Assembly (NCBI RefSeq): GCF_011745365.1
Contig: NW_024468913.1
Span: 3,162,001-3,226,000 of the forward strand
DNA length: 64,000 nt
Source of the DNA: Cryphonectria parasitica EP155
Lineage: Eukaryota; Ascomycota; Sordariomycetes; Diaporthales; Cryphonectriaceae
Direction of reading: 5' to 3'
The notes under the pieces: generated by a model
What the model saw: only the letters and a program-made list of their open reading frames with translations
The model's database searches: none
What the model was told of the DNA's origin: nothing
Position numbers and translations under genes: made by a program
Shown: positions 23,293 through 34,526 of the stretch, in pieces
How positions within the stretch are numbered: the first letter of the stretch is position 1
Layout: every line of letters starts with the position of its first letter

Positions 23293-24528
23293 CTAGGTAT
23301 GCCAAATGACGACCCTTCCGTCCACTCCGGTTGCTTTGAATGAAAGTTAGCGTTTAGACTCCATTTGAAAAGGGTATTTGGGGGAGCAGGCTCACAGCTG
23401 AACTTGGTGACAGAGTCACCAGAAGTTTCATACGGACGGATCATTGTGATGGTGTTTTGGTGGACAGTGGTGAGTTTCGTATCGTCCTTGACCTTGCCCT
23501 TCAAATCCATCTGCCTGAACATGTTCAGAGCAGACTCCTCGTGTGCTGCGCCCAGACCAGGCCTGCTCTTTGCTTCCAGAGTTCCAGCGAGCTGCCAACC
23601 GGCCTCACCACCCTGGAAGCGGAAAGCCTCACAGTCATACCCGGCAGCGATAATTTCAGTCTCGTTGGACCAGAAGAGACTCATGAAAGGGAGCAGCTGA
23701 GTCGTGACGCTGATGATGGCCTTGGGAGGCTGCTCTGGTGCGCTAGGGTAGACCACGGTGATGCTGCTGTCGTGCGAGGCGAACGCCAGTGCATCGCCAC
23801 TAGGCGAGAATGCGACCGAGTGGACCCAGCCAGCCGAGTTGTTCAGGAACTCGCCGCAGACGGTGTTGAAAGGCAGCCTCTCTCCCCAGGCGCTTGGCTC
23901 GGGCTTGGCGTCCACCGACTTGATGAAACTCGAAAAGACCCGGGCGTGGGCGTCGGTGGATCCTGCGGCAAGGAGCACAGAGTTCGGGTGCCATGCGACA
24001 GTCGTGATGGTACTGCGGATGGGCTTCTTCAGGTGCTTGGACACCCACCAGTCGTTCTCCTCCTCAAAGTAGCAGACTGCGATCACACGATCGCCGGATC
24101 CAACAGCAAACTTGGTCTCGGAGGGAGACCAGCGGACAAAGGTGGCAGCTCGGTTGATCCGGAGAAGGACGAGAGTCGGCTTGTAGCCTTGGGGTGAGGG
24201 CTCCCAGACCAGCGCATTTCGATCTATCCTCCAGTCAGTCAATGTCAAAAAAAAAATCAAAAAAAAAGAACCTGTCGGTAGAACTTGGGCGCAGATGGCA
24301 CGCACCCTGAGAGCACGACACAATGCGGCCCGAGTTTGGCGCGATATCGATGCTAGTGATGGTCTTGTCATGTCCCTTCAACTCGTCCTGGAGCTTGAAC
24401 GCATTGCCAGCTTTGCCGTACAGCTCGACGGTCGTGTCCCGCGCAATAGCCAAAGTCGACCGGTCGGCCGAGAAGGAGTGGTCCGCGATGGGATTGTGGA
24501 AGAGATGGTGGACTTCTGGCGCAGCCAT
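23293..24528 (-). CDS. ARC40: Arp2/3 complex WD40 subunit (ARPC1/Arc40)
   Basis: WD40 beta-propeller subunit of the Arp2/3 complex, which nucleates branched actin at cortical patches and endocytic sites. Three exons: 24528-24306, 24223-23396 and 23333-23293, with introns of 82 and 62 nt. The sum is 1092 nt, or 363 residues, close to the usual 370-385. The start MAAPEVHHLFHNPIADHSFS and the unit KGHDKTITSIDIAPNSGRIV match the family. So do RNALVWEPSPQGYKPTLVLL, AATFVRWSPSETKFAVGSGD and NDWWVSKHLKKPIRST. The short last exon was added because the frame otherwise runs into an odd tail. Splicing over GTGAGC..CAAAG restores TKFSSTGVDGRVVIWHT, the expected last propeller strand. The gene shares a 462-base divergent promoter region with the RRM gene. 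Confidence 0.93.
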
Positions 24529-24990
24529 CTTGTAGATGGTATTTCAGTTTCGTTCGTGATAGGAGTAGCTCTCTACTATCACAGCAGGTCGTCGGTGATT
24601 ATGTCAGGAGCATAGAGAAGTTGGTTTTGGTGTCGAGAGAGAGAGAGAGAGTATGCAGTTGCGTCAGGGGGAGTACTCAGCGGGTTGGGGAGCTCTCCAA
24701 CAGTGCAGGGGAGCAGCGTGGGGTGCAGTAGTTACGTCAGCCTCGATACAAGCATGAACCCCCCTAATGTGGTAATGGCAAGGAGCTGCAGCTACATAGT
24801 ATGCAGGAAAAAAGATATGCTTGCTGCTGGGCTGGACTGAACGCGACGCGACAACTACTTGACATCTTCAGAATTATCCAAGTACTAGTACTTATTGGAG
24901 AGCCCACTGCATCATCCATATCTTTCAGCATCATATTTTTCTTCTTCCTTTTCTTTTTACACCATATTCATTCATCCACGACCCACCAAA
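24529..24990. promoter_or_regulatory. Divergent promoter region, ARPC1 and U2B''-like genes
   Basis: A 462-base region between two start codons pointing apart. It contains a GA run at 24637-24650 and a TTACGTCA CRE-like half element near 24733, and becomes CT-rich just before the RRM gene start. No other gene seen. Confidence 0.5.
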
Positions 24991-25660
24991 ATGCCTCCAG
25001 CTCCTCCCAAGATACCTCTCACAGGCAACATCCCACCGAAGCCTCAGACGATCCCTCCCAATCAGACGCTCTACGTGCGAGGCATACCGTCAGCGCACGT
25101 CAAGAAAGATGATCTGCGCACGGCTCTCTACATGCTTTTCTCGACCTACGGTCCAGTGCTGGACGTCGTCGCTCTCAGAACCTCTAAGATGAGGGGTCAG
25201 GCGCATATAGTGTATCGCGACATTCAAACAGCCACACAGGCTATGAGGGCATTGGATGGTTTCGACTTCTTGGGTCAACAGATGGTGAGTCCACATATCG
25301 CGCGGAGTCGGTCGTTACACACATGTTATTGGAATAACAAGCTCATGCACGCCACAGAAAGTATCGTACGCGAAATCCAAGTCTAATGTCGTTGCGAAAC
25401 TCGACGGTACCTTTAAGTTGCCCTCGACAGCAACATCACAAGCCGCAGGGATGACCGATCTGCAGCAGAGCATCTTCAATGCACCTGTCCCTGGATCGGC
25501 TCCCGCGGCAGAACCAACAGCGCCGTCAGGCCTCCCCTCGAAACCGACGACTGCGTCTGCAGACCCCGAGAACAGGGGCCAGAAGCGTGCCCGTGAGGAG
25601 GAAGAGGAGGATGACGAAGATAGTGATGTGGCTATGGAGGAAGACAGCGACGACGAGTGA
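24991..25660 (+). CDS. MSL1: U2 snRNP B''-type RRM protein
   Basis: Single RNA-recognition-motif protein of the U1A/U2B'' family. The yeast member Msl1 binds U2 snRNA stem-loop IV in the nucleus. Two exons, 24991-25284 and 25358-25660, flank a 73-nt GTGAGT..CACAG intron in phase 0, giving 198 residues. The RRM spans about residues 25-105. RNP2 is LYVRGI and RNP1 is RGQAHIVY, preceded by LFSTYGPVLDVVALRTSKM and followed by GQQMKVSYAKSKSNVVAKLD, the usual order in this family. The tail is Ala/Pro-rich and then strongly acidic, with KRAREEEEEDDEDSDVAMEE. I see one RRM only, as in fungal Msl1 and unlike human U2B''. Its stop faces the ATG10 stop 83 bases away. Confidence 0.9.
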
Positions 25661-25742
25661 GGGACCCGTGAACACCCATTCTTTGCAAGCTCTACGGCAA
25701 CAAAGGCCGTGACGGAATCTATACGCGGTCCCCGCATTCGGT

Positions 25743-26659
25743 TCACCCCATCGCCATTTCTTTTGGCACCCATAATCCTACGCACCCGCCAGTCAGACCC
25801 AACCATGCCATGAGGTAATCTTCCTTGGAGCAGTCGAAGTTCGACATGGCATCGCCAAGGAGGCATGGGTGGACGAAGAAGCTGGGGACTCCCGTGACGG
25901 GGTGATGCTGCATTTTCGGTGTGTGTTAGGCTAGACCTGGACCATCCAGAAACGCGGACAGCAGGGACCATAATTGACACATTTGACAGCAAAGGGGATG
26001 CACATACGTCCGCTGATATGCCACCGATATTTCCAACCTTCCGGAGGCCGTCTTTGTACTGGTCTGGAACGAGACGGCGGAAGACTGTGTCGATACTGAA
26101 GGCCGGCTCATCCACTGGTAGCCCGTGGAGGCTGAACCAGAGACAAGGGGCCTGATATGTTGGATGGAGGTGAATCTCGTATGTGACATAGCCGAAGTCT
26201 GGTGCCTTTTGCGTCTTCTGGATGACTGCCTGGACAAGAGGTGTGAGTATCACTGGGTCGTGAACAGTTACCTAGTCAGCATGTGCTATGAGAGCATACC
26301 GGATCATTTTCTGTCTCCATCATCTCCTGATCCTCTGTCCCTGTCGTGTTTGTGATGTCCTCGCCGAAGGAGAAGTTATCGAGGCATGCTGAAAGGTCTC
26401 CATCGTCAAGCTCGCCGTCAAGCGGCCGGATGATCTGGACAAATGTCGTGTACTCTGCCGAGCTCAAAAATGAAATATCCAGCGCCCTGCACACTCTCAA
26501 TTTCCATCGCCGTCTCACTGGGCCGAGGGTCGCCTGAGAATATCGCCGGTCAAGCTGATGACAGACTTCTGCAAACTCCTCAGCGTTGAGAAACGGAAAA
26601 TTCTTGAAGTCATTACTGCGCCTCTGTAACGTGTCGTTCATCATTCCATCTGGTGGCAT
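25743..26659 (-). CDS. ATG10: Autophagy E2-like enzyme Atg10
   Basis: Cytosolic E2-like enzyme that conjugates Atg12 to Atg5 during autophagosome formation. Three exons: 26659-26300, 26229-26008 and 25907-25743, with introns of 70 and 100 nt, all phase 0. The sum is 747 nt, or 248 residues. The N-terminal block FKNFPFLNAEEFAEVCHQLD then PVRRRWKLRVC opens the family. Exon 2 carries YEIHLHPTYQAPCLWFSLHG and IDTVFRRLVPDQYKDGLR. Exon 3 supplies HHPVTGVPSFFVHPCLLGDA, where the Cys of HPC is the expected thioester residue. The reading frames in the region hide this gene because each exon runs on into its intron. A second in-frame ATG at codon 6 is an alternative start. Confidence 0.93.
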
Positions 26660-27387
26660 GAGTGAGTTCTTGGGAACATGTTCTTTTACTCAAGTCTGCA
26701 ATGTTGTGATGACAGACAGTTGATGGCTGCTAGACCATACCAATTGCCTTATTTATCTGCTAGTAACTGTATTGTGCTATCTTTGAGTACTGTACCTAAA
26801 TATGCAAGATGAACCCCTCGCCACAACCCCAGTTGATGAGCGACTGGGATCCTGGGGCCCTAGGGCCCTGCCGCCTGCCAGGGACAGCCTGGCACTTAGG
26901 CCCTGGCCTGCCTGGGAACATTCACCTGCAGCTCCCCTAAAGCGCTAATGTGGAGGTGCATACGACAACTTTCCGACCAGGCTGCATGAAAGATGCAACT
27001 CGAAAAGACACCTGCATTGCTGTCCTTTTGTTGCTCAATTGTCTCTTTTTTTGGATCACGAAGACTTCATATAGAACCTGTATCACCCTATATACGACAA
27101 TCTACTCCCTCCTGCAATCTCTCCGAGGGTCCACTGCACAGCTTCTGCCAAAAGCTTCACCTTTCTTGCGTTACTACACGCCATTTCGACGGAATACCCA
27201 CCAAAGCTGCCAACTCTCGGCACTCTAGCTATCCAAAGATTCGCCATCGCAAAGGCAAAGGCATAGCACACGCACTCGACGTGTTTTCTAGGTGAATTTC
27301 TGGCCCTGCCATGTGGGCAGAGTGAAAAAGAAAATCTATCTCGATCGAAACGACAAAGGGCGCCCACAAACGTAGTGGACGCTCCCC
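26660..27387. promoter_or_regulatory. Divergent promoter region, ATG10 and GH47 mannosidase
   Basis: A 728-base region between two start codons pointing apart. A GC-rich block at 26850-26930 has a perfect 14-bp palindrome (26855-26868) and several CCTGCC/GGCAGG words. The rest is ordinary promoter-like DNA. No gene seen. Confidence 0.5.
26855..26868. repeat. Perfect 14-bp palindrome GGGCCCTAGGGCCC
   Basis: Self-complementary over its full length, about 190 bases upstream of the ATG10 start codon, followed by further GGCCCTGGCC-like words. It could be a dimeric transcription-factor site; no known factor is recognised. Confidence 0.55.
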
Positions 27388-29835
27388 ATGAACAATTCTC
27401 TCCGAGACCCTTTCAATCTCCGAAGAAATCTACTCGATCCTACCAACCGTGGCCCTGGTGCTGCGAACGCCCTCACCCAGCTCAACCTCCTGCGCGCGAC
27501 AGCATCCCAGGTCGCCACCCAGGTGACAGAAAGGGTTGCCGAGACTGCCGCCGAGGCGCTCGAGCGAGGGAAGCAGGCCGTCGAGGATCTGAACCAGAAC
27601 CTCCGCGACCAGCGGGAGAGGGGCAAGGAGAAGAAAGACGACGACTACAATTACAATCAACCCCACGACGGCCAGGGGGAGGGGCGCAGTAAAGACGACG
27701 AGGACATGTCGTTCACAGTTCCGAAAAATGTGCCCTCTTTCACGAACCCCCAGCGAGCGATAGAGGACCGTCTGTGGTCATCGTCTGGCGTCACAGCGAG
27801 ATCAAGCCGAGGAGGAGGAGGAGGTGGTGGTATCGGCGGTGCAGGAGGCATAATAGGAGACGGTCTGGACAAGTTTGGAGACTTTCTCAATCCGAACCGG
27901 GCTGCACTGCCCATGTACAAGGACAAGCCATTTGCATACCCTCCGAGTTCACGATCACGGCCGTTCTACCGGCGCAAGCGCTACATGGCTTGGTTTCTAT
28001 TTCTGGTGTTGGGGGTGGCCTACTGGCTTGGCATGTTTGGCAAGGACGGATATGAGAGGATGCCATCGTTCAAGAGCACCAGCTGGCTCAAATCTGACGA
28101 GTCTTCGACAGGGGACAAGGTAGACTGGCTGGAGAGGAGAGAGAGGGTCGTAGAGGCTTTTACGCTGAGCTGGGATTCGTACGCGCGGTACGGTTGGGGT
28201 ATGTCTTCTCGAAGCCATTTGCGCCTGCGTGAAAGATGAGGACAACAGCAGCTGACATTCTTCTTTCTTTTCCCTTGCAACACAGGTCACGATGTCTACC
28301 ACCCAGTAACAAAGGCAGGGCAGCAGATGGCCAAGAAGGGCCTGGGTTGGATCATCGTCGATGCGCTTGACACGATGATGCTCATGAACCTGACCAGTCG
28401 AGTTGCGCATGCACGAGAGTGGATTGCAACCTCTCTCTCCTACGACCAAGACCAGGACGTGAACACATTCGAGACGACGATTCGCATGCTGGGCGGCTTG
28501 CTGTCGGCCCACTACCTCTCGAACACCTACCCGGATCTGGCGCCCCAAAGCGACGACGACCCTGGCGCACCAGGGGAGGATCTGTATCTCGAGAAGGCCA
28601 AGGATCTGGCCGATCGCCTGTTGGCAGCCTTTGATTCTGAGTCTGGTATCCCATACGCGAGCGTAAACCTGGGCAAGTACCAGGGCATCGCTTCGCATAG
28701 CGACGGCGGCGCCTCGTCGACTGCTGAGGCCACCACGCTGCAGCTCGAGTTCAAGTACTTGGCCAAGCTCACGGGCGAGAAGAACTTTTGGGACAAGGTC
28801 GAGAAGGTGATGCAGGTTCTCGACGACAACGGCGCCAAGGACGGACTGGTGCCCATCTACATCAGTGCCGACAGCGGCAAGTTCCGCGGGCAGAACATAC
28901 GCCTGGGCAGCCGCGGCGACTCGTACTACGAGTACCTGATCAAGCAGTACCTGCAGACCAACAACCAGGAGCCCATCTACCTGGACATGTGGGAGGAAGC
29001 CCTCCGCGGCACGCGCAAGCACCTCGTCTCGTACACAGAGCACGCCCAGTTCACCATCATCGGCGAGAAGGTCAACGGCCTCGGCGGCGAGCTCAGCCCC
29101 AAGATGGACCACCTCGTGTGCTTCATGCCCGGCACGATCGCCCTCGCAGCGACGGGCGGCATCAGCGAGGCCGAGGCCAAGAAGCTCCCGACCTGGACGG
29201 CCCAGAAGGAGAGGGACATGCAGCTGGCGCGCGAACTGACGCACACCTGCTGGGGCATGTACAAGTACATGGCGACGGGCCTCGCCGCCGAGATCACCTT
29301 CTTCAAGCTCCCCTACCCGGAGCTGCCCGAGGGCGCCAAGCACCAGGCCCCGGCCACCTTCGACCCGGACCCCGAGGCCGAGTGGCGCAAGGACTTCATC
29401 GTCAAGGGCGGCGACTCGCACAACCTCCAGCGGCCCGAGACCGTCGAGTCGCTCTTCTACATGTGGCGCATCACAGGCGACATCCGCTACCGCGAGTGGG
29501 GCTGGGAGATGTTCAAGGCCTTCATGAAGCACACGGCCGTCGAGGACGGCGGCGGCTTCACCTCCCTGTCCAACGCGAACCAAGTGCCCCCCGTCCGCCG
29601 CGACAACATGGAGTCCTTTTGGCTCGCAGAGACCCTCAAGTACTTTTACCTCCTCTTCTCCCCGGACGACTTCTTGCCTCTCGACAAGGTCGTCATCAAC
29701 ACCGAGGCCCACCCCCTGCCCAGGTTCGACATGGGCCCGCTGTTCTCGACGGGCTGGAAGAGGAAGCCCAGGGATGCGGACGGCAATATTATCGAGGAGA
29801 AGGAAGAGGCCGCTTCGGATTCGGCGAGTGGCTGA
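27388..29835 (+). CDS. MNS1: ER class I alpha-1,2-mannosidase (GH47, Mns1 type)
   Basis: Trims one alpha-1,2-mannose from N-glycans in the ER or early Golgi lumen, a step in glycan maturation and glycoprotein quality control. Two exons, 27388-28198 and 28286-29835, flank an 87-nt intron (GTATGT..ACACAG), giving 786 residues. Residues 1-195 are a predicted cytosolic tail, Gln/Asp-rich with a Gly run. A type II membrane anchor follows at about 197-218 (YMAWFLFLVLGVAYWLG). The GH47 barrel starts at SWDSYARYGWGHDVYHPV and includes GLGWIIVDALDTMMLM and NTFETTIRMLGGLLSAHYLS. The acidic catalytic segments RPETVESLFYMWRITGD and NMESFWLAETLKYFYLLF follow, then the calcium-binding NTEAHPLPRF. The cytosolic tail is much longer than in yeast Mns1. 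Long frames in other registers and on the opposite strand (27997-29853, 28788-29972) are shadows of its GC-rich codons. Confidence 0.92.
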
Positions 29836-30199
29836 TGATTTTAGAAGAGGCAATGATGAAGCGAGACAGGAGAAAGAGAGAGGGAGAGAGGGAGGGAGAC
29901 AGAGAGCTCTACCAATTTTTTTTTCTTTCTATATACATACCATCTTCTCACCCCTGGTACAGTAATCATTAGGCGGCGTTTCTGGGGCTGAAACGTGTGA
30001 CAAGACACAATGAGCAGCATGTCATGGAAGAGAGTGCGAAAATAGAGAGAGAGTTGAGGTAGGTCAATGCATACAAATGACGTCTACTTACAAAGTAGCT
30101 TTTAAAGCAGGTGTTTTTTGCAATGGCCTTTTATGGAACTTTGTGACATATATACTCGATTCCTAGGGCTATATATTTGATTTTACAGGCTGGAAACTT
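29836..30199. other. Convergent intergenic region, mannosidase and permease 3' ends
   Basis: A 364-base gap between facing stop codons. It includes a purine-rich GA tract (29865-29905) and a T run, consistent with 3' UTR sequence. No gene seen. Confidence 0.5.
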
Positions 30200-32413
30200 T
30201 CAGCAGAAAAACCGATATACCTTTTTCCACCTCGGCCAAACCCTCCTCTCCTCTCGCTCTTGGTCCAGTAGGCCCGGCAGGTTGAAGTCCCTCCTTCCCG
30301 AGTCGAGATCTATGTCGGCGGTGCGCACAAACTTTGTGCGGAACCACATCTTGTAGCCGACGTACATGATGATAACGACGGGGGCGGCGGTGTAGTTTAA
30401 AAAGAAGTTCTTTGTGTTCTCCGCGGCGGTGTACTGCGAGTAGTCCACGGGCCATGCGCCGACCCAGAACTGGGCGACCAGGATAAGACCGTTCAGCAGC
30501 AGGCCGAGCCACGAGCCGAGGACGCCACTCTGGGCACGGAAGGCCAGGGCGCGTAGCGAGCGGTGCTTGAGCCGCCAGGCCTTGCGGAAGCGGATGTGGG
30601 CAATGCAGATGCTGGCCCAGGTGAAGACGCCGGACAGGGCCGAGATAGAGAGCAGCCAGTTAAGCACGGACTCCTCCTCCTCGAGGTCGGCGAGATAGGC
30701 GAGGAAGCCGAAAATCCCCGCGAGGAGGATCGCCACGAGCGGGCGGCCGCGCCGATCTATGTAGGAGAGGATCCTGGGCGCCTGGCCTTGGTCGGCGAGG
30801 GCGGCCAGGGTGCGGCTGGAGCCGAAGACGGAGGAGTTGCCGACGGACATGCACGCCATAAGAATTACGCCATTCATGACGCTGGGCAGAACCTGGATGC
30901 CGGCGTCCTGGATGGCGATCACGAAAGGGCTCGCGCTCGTGTTGGCGCTTTCCTTGGCGCCGAGAAGGCGCTCGTCGTCATAGGGAACCAGGAGGCCGAC
31001 CATGGTCAGGGCGAGGATGTAGAAGAGGCTAATGCGCCAGAACACCTGTTTGATGGCGGTGGGAAGCGACTTGCGCGGGTTGGCCGTCTCCGCGGCGGCG
31101 AGGCCCACCATCTCGGTTCCAGCGAAGGCGAAAGCGGCGCTCACAAAGGCACTACACAGCCCCTTAAAGCCGTTGTTGAAGGACCCAGGATTGTGCCAAT
31201 ACTTGCCGCCGATGTATCCTGAGTTCTGGCCGCCACCAATGTTGATGACGATGCCAAGTAATCTTGGGGGAGAATGATGTTAGATACTTGTTTTGTCTCT
31301 CAAGTCGTCTTTATCAAGTGTCATCGGTGCCGCCCGAGGAAACTTACATGAAGCCTATGATGGCGGTAACCTTGACGATAGCGAACACAAATTCGGCCTC
31401 GCCATAGCCCCTGACGCCACACAAGTTGATGGCGATAATGATAAAGAGGAAAATGGTGACGAAGACGGCCTTGTTTACCGAGCCGTTCCAATATGAGATG
31501 GTGATTGAAGCCGCTATGATTTCCAGCGGTAGGACTATAAGCCATTGTAAGGCATAGCTAGTTTAGATGGCGTTAGCAGGTTGTTGCTCAACAGCGTGGA
31601 ATGAATGAGCTAGAGAGAGAGTTTGGACTTACTTCCATCCCATGGCGAAACCCCAGGCTGGGTCAAGGAACCTTGTTGAGTACGCAGAAAAGGAACCTGC
31701 TATTGGGTAGACGACAGCCAGCTCGCCCAATGCTTGCATAACGCAGTAGAGCATAGCGCCAACCATCAGGTACGCCAGCAGAAGTGTGGCTGGTCCGCCG
31801 GTATTGAGGGCGGTGCCAGACGAGATGAATAGACCAGTACCTAGCAGGTGTTAGAGAAAAGAGAGACACGCACGAACGCACCCACAAACAGCGCCATATG
31901 GACCGCCACAAATTTCAGGAGGATATACAAAGCCTCCCATCCATCCAGATAGCCTAAACAAACATCCAAAAACCGACCTGTCGTCTAGACTAGGGGAAAT
32001 AAAACCCAGCCCACGGCCCAAGATAAACCCATCCACATAAACTTACCAATGGAGCCGCCAATGGCAATCATCTGCAGATGCCTTCCCTTGAGCTCCTTGG
32101 CCAGCAGTGGGTGCGCCGTGCGGTAGTTAGCCACGCGGAGGTCGTAGTAGCCGCGGCCGTCGTGCTCCCTGGCGCCGACGAAGGCGTTCTCAGGCGTCAT
32201 GTGGCCGTCGGGATCACGCCGAAACGACTCAGTCCAGGTCCGCCACCTGCTCTTCATATAGTCGGCTTCTTGCTGGCGGCCACGACCACGGCCGCCGCTG
32301 CACCTGGACTCGCGCGAGCGCAGCATCTCGCACTCACCCGCTGCGAGCTGCTGCTGCTCCTGCTTGAAGGTGAGGATCCGGTTAAGCTCGAGGTCGGAGT
32401 GGTCCGAGGCCAT
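30200..32413 (-). CDS. Amino-acid permease (YAT/AAT family, 12 TM)
   Basis: Proton-coupled amino-acid importer of the plasma membrane, APC superfamily. Four exons: 32413-32047, 31840-31633, 31557-31348 and 31262-30200, with introns of 206, 75 and 85 nt. The sum is 1848 nt, or 615 residues. A hydrophilic N-tail of about 110 residues ends in ELKGRHLQMIAIGGSIGTGL, the hallmark of fungal permeases at the start of TM1. Further landmarks are GSFSAYSTRFLDPAWGFAMG, WNYALQWLIVLPLEI, FAFAGTEMVGLAAAETANPR and SVGNSSVFGSSRTLAALADQ. The C-terminus FRTKFVRTADIDLDSGRRDF and the final aromatic-Cys residues also fit. Each intron joins in frame. The substrate cannot be told from sequence. Confidence 0.92.
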
Positions 32414-34526
32414 GGCTGTAGTATGTCGCCTACACTAACTGTGGGAAGGATTTACGTAGCAGGCCAGATGCGATGAGAGAGGAGGCGACGGGTGAGGACC
32501 CGGCGTCACCCCAGAATTCAAAAGGGGGTTGTCTGTCCGAGAAATTTCCAGATCTGATGGAAACCCAACTCCCACCCCTGCTGTGTACCCAGAAGAGATA
32601 CATACACAAGAGTGGCGCGCTGGGTGGGCTTTCCTTTTTCCTTCTTCGCGATTCGATCACCCCATCTCAATGGCTGCTGCAGGGCGGACTCATATATCGT
32701 AAACCCCCAGATGGGGGGCCGAGGTGCCGCTGCTGCGGAGAAAGCCTCAAGAACCAAAGAAGGAGATTGATTAAATACAGGAAGAGGAAGAAGAAAGAGT
32801 AGATAGACGCCCCTTCTGCTGTGACGTCGTCTTTCTTGCGAGCAACCTCGATTGGGGGAGGGGGGGGGAAGCAAAAGGGGGGGAAGGGCCAAGGCTGTGG
32901 TTGTTGAATGTTGATTCCTCCAGCAGATAAGGCCAGACTTTCTATCAGGTGGGCCAATAGAATAGATATGACGCTATTTCGGGTAGAGCCTCGTCATGGC
33001 CCGACTGGGTAATTTCGCGGGGACTTTAGAGCCGGGAAAGAACACTGTGTGAGAGAGAGAGAGAAGGAGAGAGGGGGAAAGAGAGAGAGGATAGTACTTA
33101 CTTGGTATGTAATAGCAGGAGGATTCGGAAGGAGCACTTTGGTACAAGCCAAGCCAATAAAATACACTTAGATACTGTAACCCACCACACTCTTGTTGCA
33201 TATGACATCTCATGCACCACCACTGAATACCCACCAAGATAAGGCTGACTTTTTTGGGGGGACATGCTGTACACCCACCAAAGCCCACAAGCAGTCACCC
33301 ACCCCCACCCAAGTCCATCAATAAGTGCCATGTTTGATGTTTAACTTCTTTATGTGGGACACTTGCAGTAGGTGAATGCCTGCATAGCATGCCTGCAAGT
33401 ACGAAGCAGGCTGACCAGGCCAGCCCTGGCTATCACAATCAAAGATTCTGCTCATTAATGAGAGAAGTGACTTGTTTTGTAGATACTGGATGAACCAGCA
33501 CCCCACCACCTCTCCCCCTGCGCCCCAAGAATTCTTGGGATAAGCCTGCCTGGCAGGGATGATCTGCTGTGTACTATGGTACTACTATAGAGTACCATCT
33601 ACTATATTCGGGGCATTCCGCTTCTAGAAGGTTTCTCGACGCACCCAGGCAGACCCAAAGTAACACTGATTGCCTTAGTGTGTCTCAAAATAAAGTATGC
33701 TCCAACGAAACTCTCGACAAGCTCATGATTCAGTAGTTGGGAGGACGATTGCAGCTTGCATCCCAGCCATTGCCATCGAATCCCCTAGGCACACACACGC
33801 ACGGGGGGCAGCGCTTTCGGTGACGGGCCACTCGGGGGCGCTTGTCAAGGGATGATAACAGAGACATTCCCGAGGACCCAATCACTGATGCAGGCTGTGG
33901 GCTCCTTGGAGTTCCTACGGTGAACGTTTAAGAAAGGTCGCATACTGCAGCTGCAGCCTGCATGAGATCAACAGCTTTGGAGGGGGGGGGGTGGGGGACA
34001 CCGTTCATGCCGCCAGCTTGCAATTCCTCTGGCGTCTTCACCCCTGGACATGATGCAGCCAGCCAGCCACGAGGCCTGGAACAAAGACAGAGAGAGAGAC
34101 ACGCCTTTTGTCAATGTTCCATTCTTCTTTATGACATCAGACTAAGCCTAAAACGCTAATCCATACATTTCATATACACACATTCTTTCCCTCCTGGCTT
34201 GTGCATTCGTCTCCAACAGCCTTGGAGGTTTGGTATCTATCCATTCTTCTCTTCCCGAATGCGAAGAGGCAACAACAACAGTGTTTTGCACTTGGAGTCT
34301 CCCAAGAGCGTATCCATTTCATTGTCCAAAGCACACACACGCACACACGCCCAAAAAGGGACAAATAAGGTAAAATCAAAATACACACACATAAGAAATG
34401 AGTGCATTGGTGGGATGACGACTTCCAGGACATTGCTGCTGAATAGACAGCCATGCTGTCATCATCGAACAAGAAAAGAAGAAAGGTATAGGGGGGGAGG
34501 GGGAATTGCAGTCGGCGCATACCCCT
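32414..34526. other. Intergenic region upstream of the permease
   Basis: This 2.1-kb stretch carries the permease promoter and the 3' UTR of the NTF2-like gene. It holds a GA tract (33050-33090), G runs near 32857 and 33980 and one exact copy of the dispersed 10-mer. Small frames (up to 124 codons) have low-complexity composition and are not called. Confidence 0.5.
33572..33581 (-). repeat. Dispersed 10-mer TACCATAGTA (copy 5)
   Basis: Plus strand reads TACTATGGTA within GTACTATGGTAC, followed within 20 bases by CTATAGAGTACCAT, so the word is partly repeated in reverse. Lies about 1.15 kb upstream of the permease start. Confidence 0.6.

Noticed and set aside
7524..29835. A mannose/glycan gene cluster (phosphomannomutase, GH47)
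   Set aside because: The genes are 19 kb apart, separated by unrelated housekeeping genes and not co-oriented; linkage is likely chance.
27997..29853. 618-codon frame antisense to the GH47 mannosidase
   Set aside because: It mirrors the GC-rich third codon positions of a clear GH47 gene, is full of Val/Leu/Arg/Gly and has no domain.
28788..29972. 394-codon frame overlapping the mannosidase in another register
   Set aside because: Arg/Pro/Gln/His-rich translation typical of a frame shadow; the true frame carries all GH47 motifs.
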